Source: JAJPKK01 sp963802745 (lineage in GTDB: Bacteria > Pseudomonadota > Alphaproteobacteria > Rhizobiales > Xanthobacteraceae). Taken from it: 64,000 nt of DNA. Below, piece after piece: positions 20,901 to 26,580 of the stretch (positions are counted from its first letter, which is position 1; the number at the start of each line of letters is the position of its first letter). Below the pieces are notes generated by a model that was given only the letters and a program-made list of their open reading frames with translations, searched no databases and was not told the DNA's origin. A program made the translations under genes and the position numbers. Location: positions 19,290 to 83,289 of the forward strand of contig CAWDKL010000011.1 in NCBI GenBank assembly GCA_963802745.1, read 5' to 3'.

Positions 20901-21539
20901 GATGCGGACGTCGTGACCATCCAGCGGTGCGCCATTGGAAACGGCGGTGGTGCGCGAGCCGGCCACCCCCGCGGCATCAGGCACCACCAAGCTCAGCACC
21001 TGCGGCGCCGCGCCGATGGGCCTGGTGGCCACCTGCAGCGTTGTTTCGGCCAGGCCGTAGCCCGGGCAAAAGGCATTGCGGGAGAAGCCGTGCGGGGCAA
21101 AGCGCTGCGCAAACCGCTCGATGGTGGAAGCGCGGGGCGGTTCGCCGCCTGAGACTGCGCAGCGCCAAGAGGCCAGGTCGAGCCGCACAGCAGGATCGAT
21201 ATTGCAACATAATTCGTAGGCGAAATTCGGGGCCGCGCTGACGGTGCCGCGAAACTCCGAGATCGCGCGCAGCCAGCGCAGCGGCTCCTGCAGGAAAGCC
21301 GCGGGGGTCATCGCCACCGTCAGCTGGCCGAAGAAGATTGGCTGGAGAATGCCGCTGATCAGGCCGAGATCATGATAGGGCGGCAACCACGTGACATGCA
21401 CGTCGGAACAGGTAAAACCGCAGCGCGCCGCGGTGGCAGCGAAGTTCGCCATCAGGTTGCTGTGGTCGATCATCACGCCTTTGGGCGTGCCGGTGGTGCC
21501 GGACGTATATTGCAGCAGCGCCAGGTCTTCGGGGCGCAC
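11967..21539 (-). CDS. FAAL-PKS-NRPS megasynthase with two thioester reductase domains
   Basis: A 3190-aa enzyme. Domains in residue order: fatty-acyl-AMP ligase C-terminal part 1-400 (YTSGTTGTPKG); ACP about 430-505 (Ser464); KS 525-950 (Cys696 in DTACSSS, His831, His871); AT 1050-1360 (GHSVGEY, Ser1149; HAFHS, malonyl type); ACP 1435-1505 (Ser1469); thioester reductase 1548-1910 (GATGFLG, Tyr1714, Lys1718); C-terminal half of a condensation domain 1940-2170 without HHxxxDG; adenylation 2195-2690; PCP 2695-2770 (Ser2731); second reductase 2805-3170 (GATGFLG, Tyr2974, Lys2978). My reading of the adenylation code is DILQLGLVWK, close to glycine codes. No KR or DH. About 160 FAAL N-terminal residues are missing; an in-frame TGA lies just upstream of GTG 21539. 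Likely route: fatty acid activated, extended once with malonate, released as aldehyde. Probably in one unit with the exporter genes upstream. Confidence 0.9.
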   Translation of the reverse strand: MRPEDLALLQYTSGTTGTPKGVMIDHSNLMANFAATAARCGFTCSDVHVTWLPPYHDLGLISGILQPIFFGQLTVAMTPAAFLQEPLRWLRAISEFRGTVSAAPNFAYELCCNIDPAVRLDLASWRCAVSGGEPPRASTIERFAQRFAPHGFSRNAFCPGYGLAETTLQVATRPIGAAPQVLSLVVPDAAGVAGSRTTAVSNGAPLDGHDVRIVNHESGRELPPGAVGEVWVAGPTVSRGYWNRPAETAEAFAAWLPPAGPFLRTGDLGALVDGELYVTGRLKETIIIRGRNHYAQDIEATVATAAPELGFDATIACGVEIDGTEALVIVHSLARNAVRNLDAASLFPAIRQAVVAAHDVDPHAIVLVRPAGLPRTTSGKLQRLKTRQMFLADQLPVVAAWSAKPAQVSTDARPNPAVAQLLARPPSQRGTLLRRLLAERIGAALDLAEPPGERTGFAELGLDSLKAVQLGERLNAELQLDPPLPATVLFDQPTIDALARLIECRLGLAAPSMPAPAVSRTSPDAPVAVVGLAARMPGAADAAAFWRLLSEGRDAVTEVPGDRFDIDAWYDPNPEIAGKIYTRCGSFLDRIDRFDAGFFGISPREAASMDPQQRLLLETTWTALEDAGMAPERLAGSATGVFLGITGNDYLDLLRARGPEAIDAYAGLGTAHSAAAGRLSYALGLEGPAVAVDTACSSSLVAVHQACQALRSGECDAALAGGVNIILSPEPMVMMCRARMLSADGRCKTFDAAADGYGRGEGVGVVVLRRLSDAERDGARILAVIRGSAVNQDGASGGLTVPNAAAQERLIAAALAQAGVQPAEVAYLEAHGTGTALGDPIEVQAAARVLCADRRPDCPLLLGSVKANIGHLEAAAGIAGLIKVVLALQAGALPAQVHFGDPNPHIPWQDLAVAVVRRRRPWPAGRRIAGVSSFGFTGTNAHVVLEGYVEPPAPASAAPDLVPRTEVLVVSAKSAGALTELAGRYRAWLAAAPDVSLGAICATAAAGRSHFPHRAAVVAATREELAAALGALQAGDAHAGLHTGHRRGRARVAVLFGGQGSQFAGMARGLYATEPVFRTVVERCCAAVDRLGTHAQPLAAVMFAEAGTAPAALLDDTAYAQPGLYALQCALWALWCSLGLEAEAVLGHSVGEYAAAHAAGVLELEAGARLVARRGALMAALPPGGAMASVFAPAEEVAAALARCNAGTAGPGLSLAAENGTHRVVSGPAPLVDGLLAQLAAAGVHGQRLRVSHAFHSALMDPVLAALEAVAAEIRPQPVQLALVSNLTGAAFAEGTWPDAAYWRRHAREPVRFAAGVATLAGFGIDALLELGPRAVLAPLALGCWPDGAPAPAAAASLRPGVADDRALAEAAAALYATGAAIDLAAREASRGYRRVSLPTYPFEPQRHWVDTAYPQPPLLVDTAVAPASSPRENLAPQDLVRREIARVLGAWPTEQAADRPLAELGLDSIQFMELLAGLRNRTGRTLSPAEVSTAATVDDLARLIERESTGRPADDRGLATAAEMLRDARLDDDIMPPLAAAASWAAPSCILLTGATGFLGGRLLANLLAHTEAELLCLVRPGQGAAARERVMAAIGTVSCLAQAGRRIAIVEGDLTQPQFGLEPAAFASLAARVNAVYHAAARVNWLAPYQALSPVNITGTHEVLRFAAMHRLKPVHMVSTLGIFPGGLPEGSSIALEGTRPGAYADRFENAYSQTKCVAELLCDAARRRGLSVSIYRVDFLTAATDAGPTPWRFIVPRLIAAAVQIGCLPDIDVLVNLLPTDCVAEAIIALGQTAEAIGGTFHLLNREPLHMAALRQILVRLGYRIELVSYAAWLDRIEAAPDSGLFAFLGLLRAVAPLLPRYTGFRVNNTVARAVLGRAAPDWYARLPSPEAICRRIVGDLIAAGRIPPPAWRCRGIFQGTAIAERVRQEWQANDAGVAGLPPIAIRPFEPDRVAVEWCRTAWRQDGTPFAAAGPAGAAPEARACTRTDIRGSAFRALCGIADRLGTAPATVLAAAVLVALWRFRNAPELPAETLQIAMLSDASPLLGLNRSGLMQRKIDLSANRSFATLVGMLEAPTGSAQEDGAVDACLILRRPNDGGIVAGLVSLLDGPIVPVIDVAAHSRGVGVEWMNGINLRSWWTGDDVLEVLAPLLHAAAALPSPCLAELPLVERFEQAAAFGGPASPGHAGGLRPVIAAIVEQATRTPDAIAIESGSAALTYRALIARVGAIAARLTAMGACPERPVAVCLDRTPDLVAALLAVHWVGAAYVPLDPEHPLAHRLEKLLASGATLVVTQRAGDLAGGPVTALPLDDIPPAAVPASTPMPGPLAYVIFTSGSTGRPKGVAVGQPALANLIATARDRLGFGASDILLAVTTPAFDIAALELFLPLTVGARVALASRDTVRDGYGLAQALAATGATVMQATPATWTMLVESGWTGAPHLRALCGGEALGPALAARILERVGALWNLYGPTEATVWATAQAVNRSLLDACRDDPSLPIGEPLANLDLAILDDRLVPVPDGMTGELFLSGIGLADGYVGDAALTAERFPLVATAPGQYRRFYRTGDLVRRRNGRIFFLSRRDTQVKLHGHRIELVEIECHIREMAGVSDAVAMRRDDLPGGPGLVAYVVASDAPIGAESLRGWLASRLPAYMVPHHIVFLHALPLGPTGKIDVKALPPPHALDAERQNAAPPRNDTERRLLLIWSDLLELPGIGIQDRFFDLNGHSLAAAEMFVRIAQTFGVSLPVRILAEASTIADLAAAIDAARAGAAWPMRTAAWRKPLLRDAILPDDVRPPSPGLKPVTGDILLTGATGFLGGQLLAQLLVETPARVHCLARGDAALMVRNRIRDRLIADRAWRPEWEDRLIVHLGDLELDRLGLDESSHAGLADDVGQIYHCAAQVAFTLPYRHLRHANVVATANLLRFACSGRAKTFHHISTTSVFDQVALFDGRTIDEDTIAPLTGEPLTGYAASKWVAEQLVLAARARGLAATVYRPGTISGDLRTGVWPTHDLIPATIKGCIELSAVPDIDLGLPLTPVDLVARAIVAVAAAGIPDRVVFHPVCGHVVTLRDITRWLHRYGYRFERLPYDVWRVRLRARLQRGEANAIGALASIFLDPLPDAGGMTAPELLTPGRRPVFRNDAVAAVMGAGGLSSASVDEALFSRSISWWQDTGYLPKPCADMAPG

Positions 21540-21624
21540 CAGCGGATCGCGCCAGAGCGCTGCTGCATCTGCAGCGAGCGCGCATCACCTTAAACCCGGC
21601 CACTCGCTCCGGTGAGGTTTCTTT

Positions 21625-21638
21625 ATTGTAGATACAAT
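21625..21638. promoter_or_regulatory. perfect palindrome, possible operator
   Basis: ATTGTA-GA-TACAAT, two 6-base arms around 2 bases, lies between the ATPase gene and the megasynthase start. A further half-site ATTGTAGA is at 21652-21659. The spot is AT-rich compared with its surroundings. It could be a binding site controlling the megasynthase separately from the exporter, or a weak hairpin. Confidence 0.35.
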
Positions 21639-21663
21639 ATCAGCACTCGACATTGTAGAAAAC

Positions 21664-22419
21664 CTACGGCGGTGACGTATAAACGATCTTTCCGTCTTCG
21701 GGAGCGGAATCACCTAAAGCCGTATCGGATATGATGCGGCCGTCCACCATATTGACGACGCGATCGGCGAATTCGACAATACGACGGTCGTGCGTGACCA
21801 CCATGATGGTGGCGTCGTGGTCGGTTGCCAATTCCTTCAGCAGCGTTACCACAATCTTGCTGGCATCCTTATCCAGCGCCGCGGTCGGCTCGTCGGCAAG
21901 AACCAGTTGCGGACGATTGACCAGCGCACGCGCCACCGCCACGCGCTGGCGCTGGCCGCCCGACAATGCCTTCGGCTTGTAGTCGATCCGATGCCCAAGC
22001 CCAAGGCGTTCCAGAATCGCAACACCGCGCTCACGCATTTCGGAAAACGGCAGGTCGCCAAGTTGCATCGCCATTTTTACGTTTTCATAGGCTGACAGGG
22101 ACTCGAACAGATTGTGCATCTGAAAGATAAAGCCGATCTTGCGCCGCACGTCGACAAGCTCGCGCATCGAGGCGCCGGTGAGGTTGCGCCCGAGAGTCTC
22201 CACCGTACCATCCTGGACCGAACGCAAGGCGCCGATCAGCGTAAGCAGCGTGGTTTTGCCGGAGCCGGACGGCCCGGTCACGACGACGAGTTCGCCGGGA
22301 CCGATATCCAGATGGTTATCGAACAGGACTTGGTTGCGCGAATCGCCTTCACCGAAATGATGATTGAGTCCGGATACGCGAACCCGCGATTTCGGAATGG
22401 CGGGTGGCTTTGCAGCCAT
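21664..22419 (-). CDS. DevA-like ABC exporter ATPase
   Basis: A 251-aa ATPase. Walker A is GPSGSGKTT, the signature is ALSGGQRQRVAVARALV, Walker B is LVLADEPTAAL and the H-loop is VVTHDRR. The Q-loop reads FIFQMHNLF. This is the MacB/DevA/LolD subgroup (YENVKMAMQL, LERLGLGHR). Start ATG 22419 overlaps the stop of the permease before it (TGATG), showing translational coupling. It works with the two permeases and the HlyD adaptor upstream in the same unit. In cyanobacteria DevBCA exports heterocyst glycolipids made by polyketide synthases; here a lipid-type megasynthase follows, so export of its product is a reasonable inference. Confidence 0.88.
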   Translation of the reverse strand: MAAKPPAIPKSRVRVSGLNHHFGEGDSRNQVLFDNHLDIGPGELVVVTGPSGSGKTTLLTLIGALRSVQDGTVETLGRNLTGASMRELVDVRRKIGFIFQMHNLFESLSAYENVKMAMQLGDLPFSEMRERGVAILERLGLGHRIDYKPKALSGGQRQRVAVARALVNRPQLVLADEPTAALDKDASKIVVTLLKELATDHDATIMVVTHDRRIVEFADRVVNMVDGRIISDTALGDSAPEDGKIVYTSPP

Positions 22420-23621
22420 CAGAAAACCTCTGCCGGATCGGCGAGGAGCACGCGCCGCACCGCAAAAAGCGCCGCAATGATGCACATCATGAGCATCAGC
22501 GACAGGCTGATGATAATGATTCGCGGCGTCAGCTGCATCGGCAGCAGTGCGATGTCGGCGATGATATCGAACAGCACCACGCTCATCATTATCGCCAGGA
22601 CATATCCGATGCCGCCGTAGATCAGCGCCTGCTGCAGCACGACTTTCACCAGATAGCCGTTGCCATAACCCATGGCCTTGAGCGTAGCGTATTGCGGCAG
22701 CTGATCGAAGATATGGCTGAACAGGATCTGGTAGACGATCATCATGCCGACCGCAAAGCCGATTAGAACGCCGACGGTAAAGATAGGTCCGACGGGAGAA
22801 AACTGCGCCTGATACGCTTCCTCTTTATCGATAAAATTCTGCCGCGTGAGGACGGACACATTCTTTGATAAGGTATACCGCAATTGCCGTTGGACCGACG
22901 CCACGTCATGTCCCGGCAGTACCTTGACCAGCCCAAACTCGACACTGGGACGCTCCGACAGCATGCCGTCCGAAACCGTCTGCGTCGGTGGGGCGGGGAA
23001 TACTTTCTCGAAGTTGCGATCGCTGATAATGATGGTGCCGTCGGTATGGAAATCCGGCCCCAACGCAAAGCGGCCAATGATCTTAAATCGCTTGCCCGAC
23101 AACTCGCTCTCCAGCCCGACGCGGGCTTCGCCGAAGAAGCGCCTTGAACGCGCGTCCATCATCACCGTGTCCGGTTGGCGCAGCTCGGCAAGCTTTGCGT
23201 TCACCTCAGGGATCAGAAAGACCGGCTGATCCGGATCGAAGCCGAAAACCTGAATCAAGTACCGCTGACCGGTTTTCGGATTTTGCCAGGTCGAAGCCGT
23301 CCATTCGGCATAAAGCGGCCGCACCGATGCAATGCCGGGAACCGCTTTGGCCTCATATAATTGCCGGCGCGAGAATGGCATCTTCCTGCTCAGCTGATAT
23401 TTCGTCGCGCTGATGATGACGATATCGGCATCGAAGGTGCGAATGACATCAAGCGTGCTGTTGTTGAAGGCCGATTGGAAGCCGAGCTGAACCAGCATCA
23501 GGAATATCGCAAAGGCAATGCCGCTTACGGACGGCAGTAGCTGAGATCGCTCCGCAAACAGATTGCGACGGGCCAGCGGTACCGCCGCAATTCGCAGGCC
23601 GAGGAGATCGAAACCGGCCAT
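22419..23621 (-). CDS. DevC-like ABC exporter permease 1
   Basis: A 400-aa permease of the MacB/FtsX type: an N-terminal membrane segment (LLPSVSGIAFAIFLMLVQLGF), a large periplasmic domain of about 230 aa, then three C-terminal membrane segments (VGVLIGFAVGMMIVYQILF; QALIYGGIGYVLAIMMSVVL; IIIISLSLMLMMCIIAALF). The text PQYATLKAMGYGNGYL is typical of DevC. It lies 7 bases after the second permease gene and overlaps the ATPase gene. It probably pairs with the other permease as a heterodimer, since cyanobacterial dev clusters usually have only one. Confidence 0.87.
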   Translation of the reverse strand: MAGFDLLGLRIAAVPLARRNLFAERSQLLPSVSGIAFAIFLMLVQLGFQSAFNNSTLDVIRTFDADIVIISATKYQLSRKMPFSRRQLYEAKAVPGIASVRPLYAEWTASTWQNPKTGQRYLIQVFGFDPDQPVFLIPEVNAKLAELRQPDTVMMDARSRRFFGEARVGLESELSGKRFKIIGRFALGPDFHTDGTIIISDRNFEKVFPAPPTQTVSDGMLSERPSVEFGLVKVLPGHDVASVQRQLRYTLSKNVSVLTRQNFIDKEEAYQAQFSPVGPIFTVGVLIGFAVGMMIVYQILFSHIFDQLPQYATLKAMGYGNGYLVKVVLQQALIYGGIGYVLAIMMSVVLFDIIADIALLPMQLTPRIIIISLSLMLMMCIIAALFAVRRVLLADPAEVF

Positions 23622-23628
23622 GGCGGGG

Positions 23629-24756
23629 CTAAAAGAGATCGACCGGATCGGCGCGCCGCAGCCTGCGCGAGGCGTAAAGTGCGGAGGCGCAGCAGATGAT
23701 GAAGTTGAGGCTGAACACCAGCATCAGCCGGTATTCGGTCATGTAGATCGGCAGCCTGGTGGCCTCGCGAATGACCTGGTAGATGCCGACCGCGGCGGCG
23801 CAGGCCGGAACGAAGGCGATGCCGGCAAGCAGGAGCCCGATCCAGACGACGATGCCCGCCAGGAAGCCGTCGCTGTAGCCCATCGCCTTCAGCGTGGCGT
23901 ATTGCGATAGCTGGCGCGACACCTGCATCACCAGCGTCTGGTAAAGAATGACGATTCCGACAATGACGGCAACCGCGACGCCGAAGCCGAAAACGATTCC
24001 CGTGGAGGTTTTGACCAACCAGTAGGACCGTTCACCATCTTCGAACGCGACACGCGACAGAATGCGCGTGTCATTAGGCATCATGGTGCGCAATTCGGCG
24101 GCAACCTTGTCGGGATCGGCGCCCGGCTTGAGCCGGACGAGTCCCAGGCTGACGGCCGACAGCGGCTGGTTGGGAACCAGCCGCAAAAAATTCTGGTCGC
24201 TCGCCATCACGACGCCGAGGCCAAGAAAACCAATTCCCAGCGTGTAGGTCCCCCCGATGGTGACGGTACGGTCACCGAGTTCGGTGACACGATCAGCCTG
24301 GATGTCACCGAACAGCGGGTGGGTGCGGTTGTCGACCAAGATGGTATCGGGACGACGCAGAATATCGATCTGTCGGGCGAGATCCGATGCGTTGAATACC
24401 GGGTCTTCAAGGCGGAAGCCGATCACGAAGATGTCGTGGCGATCGTCGCCCTGCTCGTTGCTCCATTGCACGAACGCCTGGTAGACCGGAGACGCCGAAG
24501 CGACATCGGGATGGGCGAGCGCCTGATAAAGACGCCGACGCGGGAAGCTGTTGGATTGCCCCTGAAACACATAGGCGCTCGATGTCAGCATGATGTCGAA
24601 ATTCATATGGTCATATATGACCAGGGCGCCCGACGGCACCGACGCGAAAAAACCGAGCTGAAGAAACACCATCAGAACCGAAATGAATATACCGCCGGCC
24701 GCAAGGCCGCTGGTGCCCGATTCGTGGGTCAAGATGCGCCAGGCTATCCGAATCAT
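23629..24756 (-). CDS. DevC-like ABC exporter permease 2
   Basis: A 375-aa paralogue of the neighbouring permease, with the same layout: one N-terminal membrane segment (GGIFISVLMVFLQLGFFA), a periplasmic domain, and three C-terminal segments. The DevC hallmark reads SQYATLKAMGYSDGFL. Its start overlaps the stop of the HlyD gene (ATGA). The two permeases differ clearly outside the hallmark, so this is not a recent duplication. Role: the second half of the exporter's membrane channel, by inference. Confidence 0.86.
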   Translation of the reverse strand: MIRIAWRILTHESGTSGLAAGGIFISVLMVFLQLGFFASVPSGALVIYDHMNFDIMLTSSAYVFQGQSNSFPRRRLYQALAHPDVASASPVYQAFVQWSNEQGDDRHDIFVIGFRLEDPVFNASDLARQIDILRRPDTILVDNRTHPLFGDIQADRVTELGDRTVTIGGTYTLGIGFLGLGVVMASDQNFLRLVPNQPLSAVSLGLVRLKPGADPDKVAAELRTMMPNDTRILSRVAFEDGERSYWLVKTSTGIVFGFGVAVAVIVGIVILYQTLVMQVSRQLSQYATLKAMGYSDGFLAGIVVWIGLLLAGIAFVPACAAAVGIYQVIREATRLPIYMTEYRLMLVFSLNFIICCASALYASRRLRRADPVDLF

Positions 24757-26036
24757 CGCATCGTGCTGACACGCGACACCTTCGCGCCGACGGCTTCGTC
24801 GACATGGATGATGACGTTGACAGTGTGGTTGGTCAGGTACTGCGTGCGCTCGGCATCGTCGAGTTCGATGCGGACCTCGACGACCCGCGCATCGGACTTC
24901 GCCGCCGGATCGACATTGAGCACGTCGTTCTTGAAGATCATCTGGCCGATCTCGACCACATGCCCGGTGACCGGCGTGGTCAATGTGCGGCTGGTCACCT
25001 GTGCGGTCTGGCCGATCTCGATGCGGCCCGTATCGGTCTCGTAAACTTCGGCGACCGCTCGCATCTTTTCCGTGTTGCCCATGGTGAGGATAGGGGATGG
25101 TCCGACCAATTCGCCCGCGTGGGCCATAATGTTGAGGATGCGGCCGTCGATCGGCGCATAAACGGTCGCACGGTTGGCGCGGACGTCCGCCAGCGCGACC
25201 TGCTTGGCGAGCGACTCGATGGCAAAGTCGGCCTTGGCGCGCTCCAGCGAGGCCTTCGCAAGTCTGAGCTGCGCCTCGGCATCGGCGACGTCGGCCTCGA
25301 ACTGATGTTCCAATTCCGCTAGGTGAGCTTTGGCCGATGCGAGATTGCCTTCCCCTTGCAGCACCAGGGCCTGTTGGTCGTTGTAGATCCGGCGGGTGGT
25401 GGCGTTCTTGGCGAGCAAATCGGTTTGCGTCTCCAGAACGGCGCGGTTGTTTTTTAGCATCGCCTCCATGCCTTTGATGGTGGCTACCTGCGCCTCGATC
25501 TTCAACGGCGAAACCTGATTGATCGTCTTGAGTTTGATATCGGCACTCTCGATCTTGATCCGATCGAGCTCCATTTCCGTCTTCAGCTTTAATCGGGCCT
25601 CGCTAAGCTGCGCGGCGAGTTGCTCGCGTTGCGCGACCTGCTCGGTGTAGCTTTGCAGATAGCCGAGAACCTGCCCTTTCTTGACCAGCTCACCCCGGTG
25701 CACCAGCAGAACTTCGAGCCGGTCGGTGATGCCGGAGCCGATATTGATGATTTCACTTTGCGGCTCGATCCGGCCGAGCGCAGCAACCGTTTTCGGTAAT
25801 TGGACGCCGTCCGCTGCGGCCGCCGCTATTGCGGAAACCGTGTTCGTTCGCCACCACCCGACTGTGCCAGCCAAAAGGCCAAGGGCTAATGCGGCCGAAG
25901 CAAAAACGGTGCCGCGCCAACCGCGCGCCGTCTCCATCACCGCCGATCGAACGGCTGCGCGGGCCGATATCGCGGTCTCGCCCTTTGGATCGATGCGGCG
26001 CTCGGTCATGTGGATCAACATGGGCCTCAGTGTCAT
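24753..26036 (-). CDS. HlyD/DevB-like membrane-fusion adaptor
   Basis: About 427 aa. A single N-terminal membrane segment (FASAALALGLLAGTVGW) precedes a lipoyl half (ALGRIEPQSEIINIGSG), a long coiled coil of about 150 residues rich in Glu, Leu and Ala, and the second lipoyl/beta-barrel part (VYAPIDGRILNIMAHAGE; MRAVAEVYETDTGRIEIG). This is the DevB subgroup of HlyD. Several in-frame starts exist (26036, 26021, 26009); none has a clear ribosome site, so the start is uncertain by up to 9 residues. It is the first gene of the leftward unit and is divergent from the sterol operon, with which it shares a 460-base intergenic region. Confidence 0.86.
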   Translation of the reverse strand: MTLRPMLIHMTERRIDPKGETAISARAAVRSAVMETARGWRGTVFASAALALGLLAGTVGWWRTNTVSAIAAAAADGVQLPKTVAALGRIEPQSEIINIGSGITDRLEVLLVHRGELVKKGQVLGYLQSYTEQVAQREQLAAQLSEARLKLKTEMELDRIKIESADIKLKTINQVSPLKIEAQVATIKGMEAMLKNNRAVLETQTDLLAKNATTRRIYNDQQALVLQGEGNLASAKAHLAELEHQFEADVADAEAQLRLAKASLERAKADFAIESLAKQVALADVRANRATVYAPIDGRILNIMAHAGELVGPSPILTMGNTEKMRAVAEVYETDTGRIEIGQTAQVTSRTLTTPVTGHVVEIGQMIFKNDVLNVDPAAKSDARVVEVRIELDDAERTQYLTNHTVNVIIHVDEAVGAKVSRVSTMR

Positions 26037-26138
26037 GTGCAAATTTTCACTTTACCGCCAGCAGTTTGCGGTATTTGTTAACTTTCCAGTATCATGCAAC
26101 CCCACAGTTTGTTCGCGGAAGCTACACGGAATTGCCTC

Positions 26139-26174
26139 TACCAAAAAATTGCTTTGTGTTTACCAAAAAATTGC
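26139..26174 (+). promoter_or_regulatory. two identical 14-base direct repeats
   Basis: TACCAAAAAATTGC occurs at 26139-26152 and again at 26161-26174. The 22-base period is about two helical turns, which puts both copies on the same DNA face, as for a dimeric or cooperative regulator. They lie closer to the HlyD gene than to the Rieske gene. Confidence 0.45.
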
Positions 26175-26199
26175 CACGTAAGTTAAAAAAAATTAAGGC

Positions 26200-26375
26200 A
26201 TTGCCCAAAATTGGGCAGTACCTGACGCTGCATAATGCTGCAATGCATTCCGGTCGTTCGTAACCGTGCGCAAATTTGCTGGAGACAACCTCCAAGATGA
26301 TCTCCAACCAAAGGTTGATACTGCCGTCCTTCGAGCAGCCCAAACCGCAGCGTCAGGCGCACGCAGCGGGCATGC
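26200..26375 (+). repeat. tandem duplication, copy 1 (degenerate promoter plus gene start)
   Basis: This copy aligns with 26,400-26,580 at an offset of 199-201 bases, roughly four of five bases matching in the last 75. It starts with the palindrome TGCCCAA-AA-TTGGGCA (26202-26217) and contains ATG 26297 reading MISNQRLILPSFEQ, a sister of the real MISNHKLLPPSFEQ. Its frame soon leaves the Rieske sequence, so it is not a functional gene. Confidence 0.65.
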
Positions 26376-26399
26376 ATTCGGAATTTAAACTATGTAGGT

Positions 26400-26580
26400 C
26401 ACTGCCCGGAATTGGGCGATGCGCGGCGGTTCATCATGCTGCAATAAATCGCGGTTTTGCGTATTCGCTGGCAAACCGATGGAGGTAACCTCCAAAATGA
26501 TTTCCAACCATAAGTTGTTGCCGCCGTCATTTGAGCAGGCCAAAACGCGGCGTCAGCAGGCGCGTGCGGTAGGTTTGCAT
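26400..26580 (+). repeat. tandem duplication, copy 2 (active start of Rieske gene)
   Basis: Second unit of the duplication. The palindrome is kept imperfectly (TGCCCGG-AA-TTGGGCG at 26403-26418). The unit includes the ribosome site and first codons of the Rieske oxygenase. Conservation of the palindrome in both units suggests an operator that travelled with the gene start. Confidence 0.65.
26481..26493 (+). promoter_or_regulatory. ribosome site inside a 13-base palindrome
   Basis: GGAGGT-A-ACCTCC is a perfect inverted repeat that contains the Shine-Dalgarno sequence of the Rieske gene (ATG 26497). In RNA a five-pair GC stem with a TAA loop could hide the ribosome site. The same place in copy 1 reads GGAGACAACCTCC, with the symmetry lost. 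Confidence 0.4.

Larger units (their letters stand above)
26037..26496. promoter_or_regulatory. divergent control region of exporter and sterol operon
   Basis: Unusually AT-rich for this window between 26,040 and 26,230. It holds two 14-base direct repeats, a palindrome seen twice, and a degenerate second copy of the start region of the first sterol gene. Each element is listed separately. The layout suggests joint control of the exporter/megasynthase unit and the sterol operon. Confidence 0.6.
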
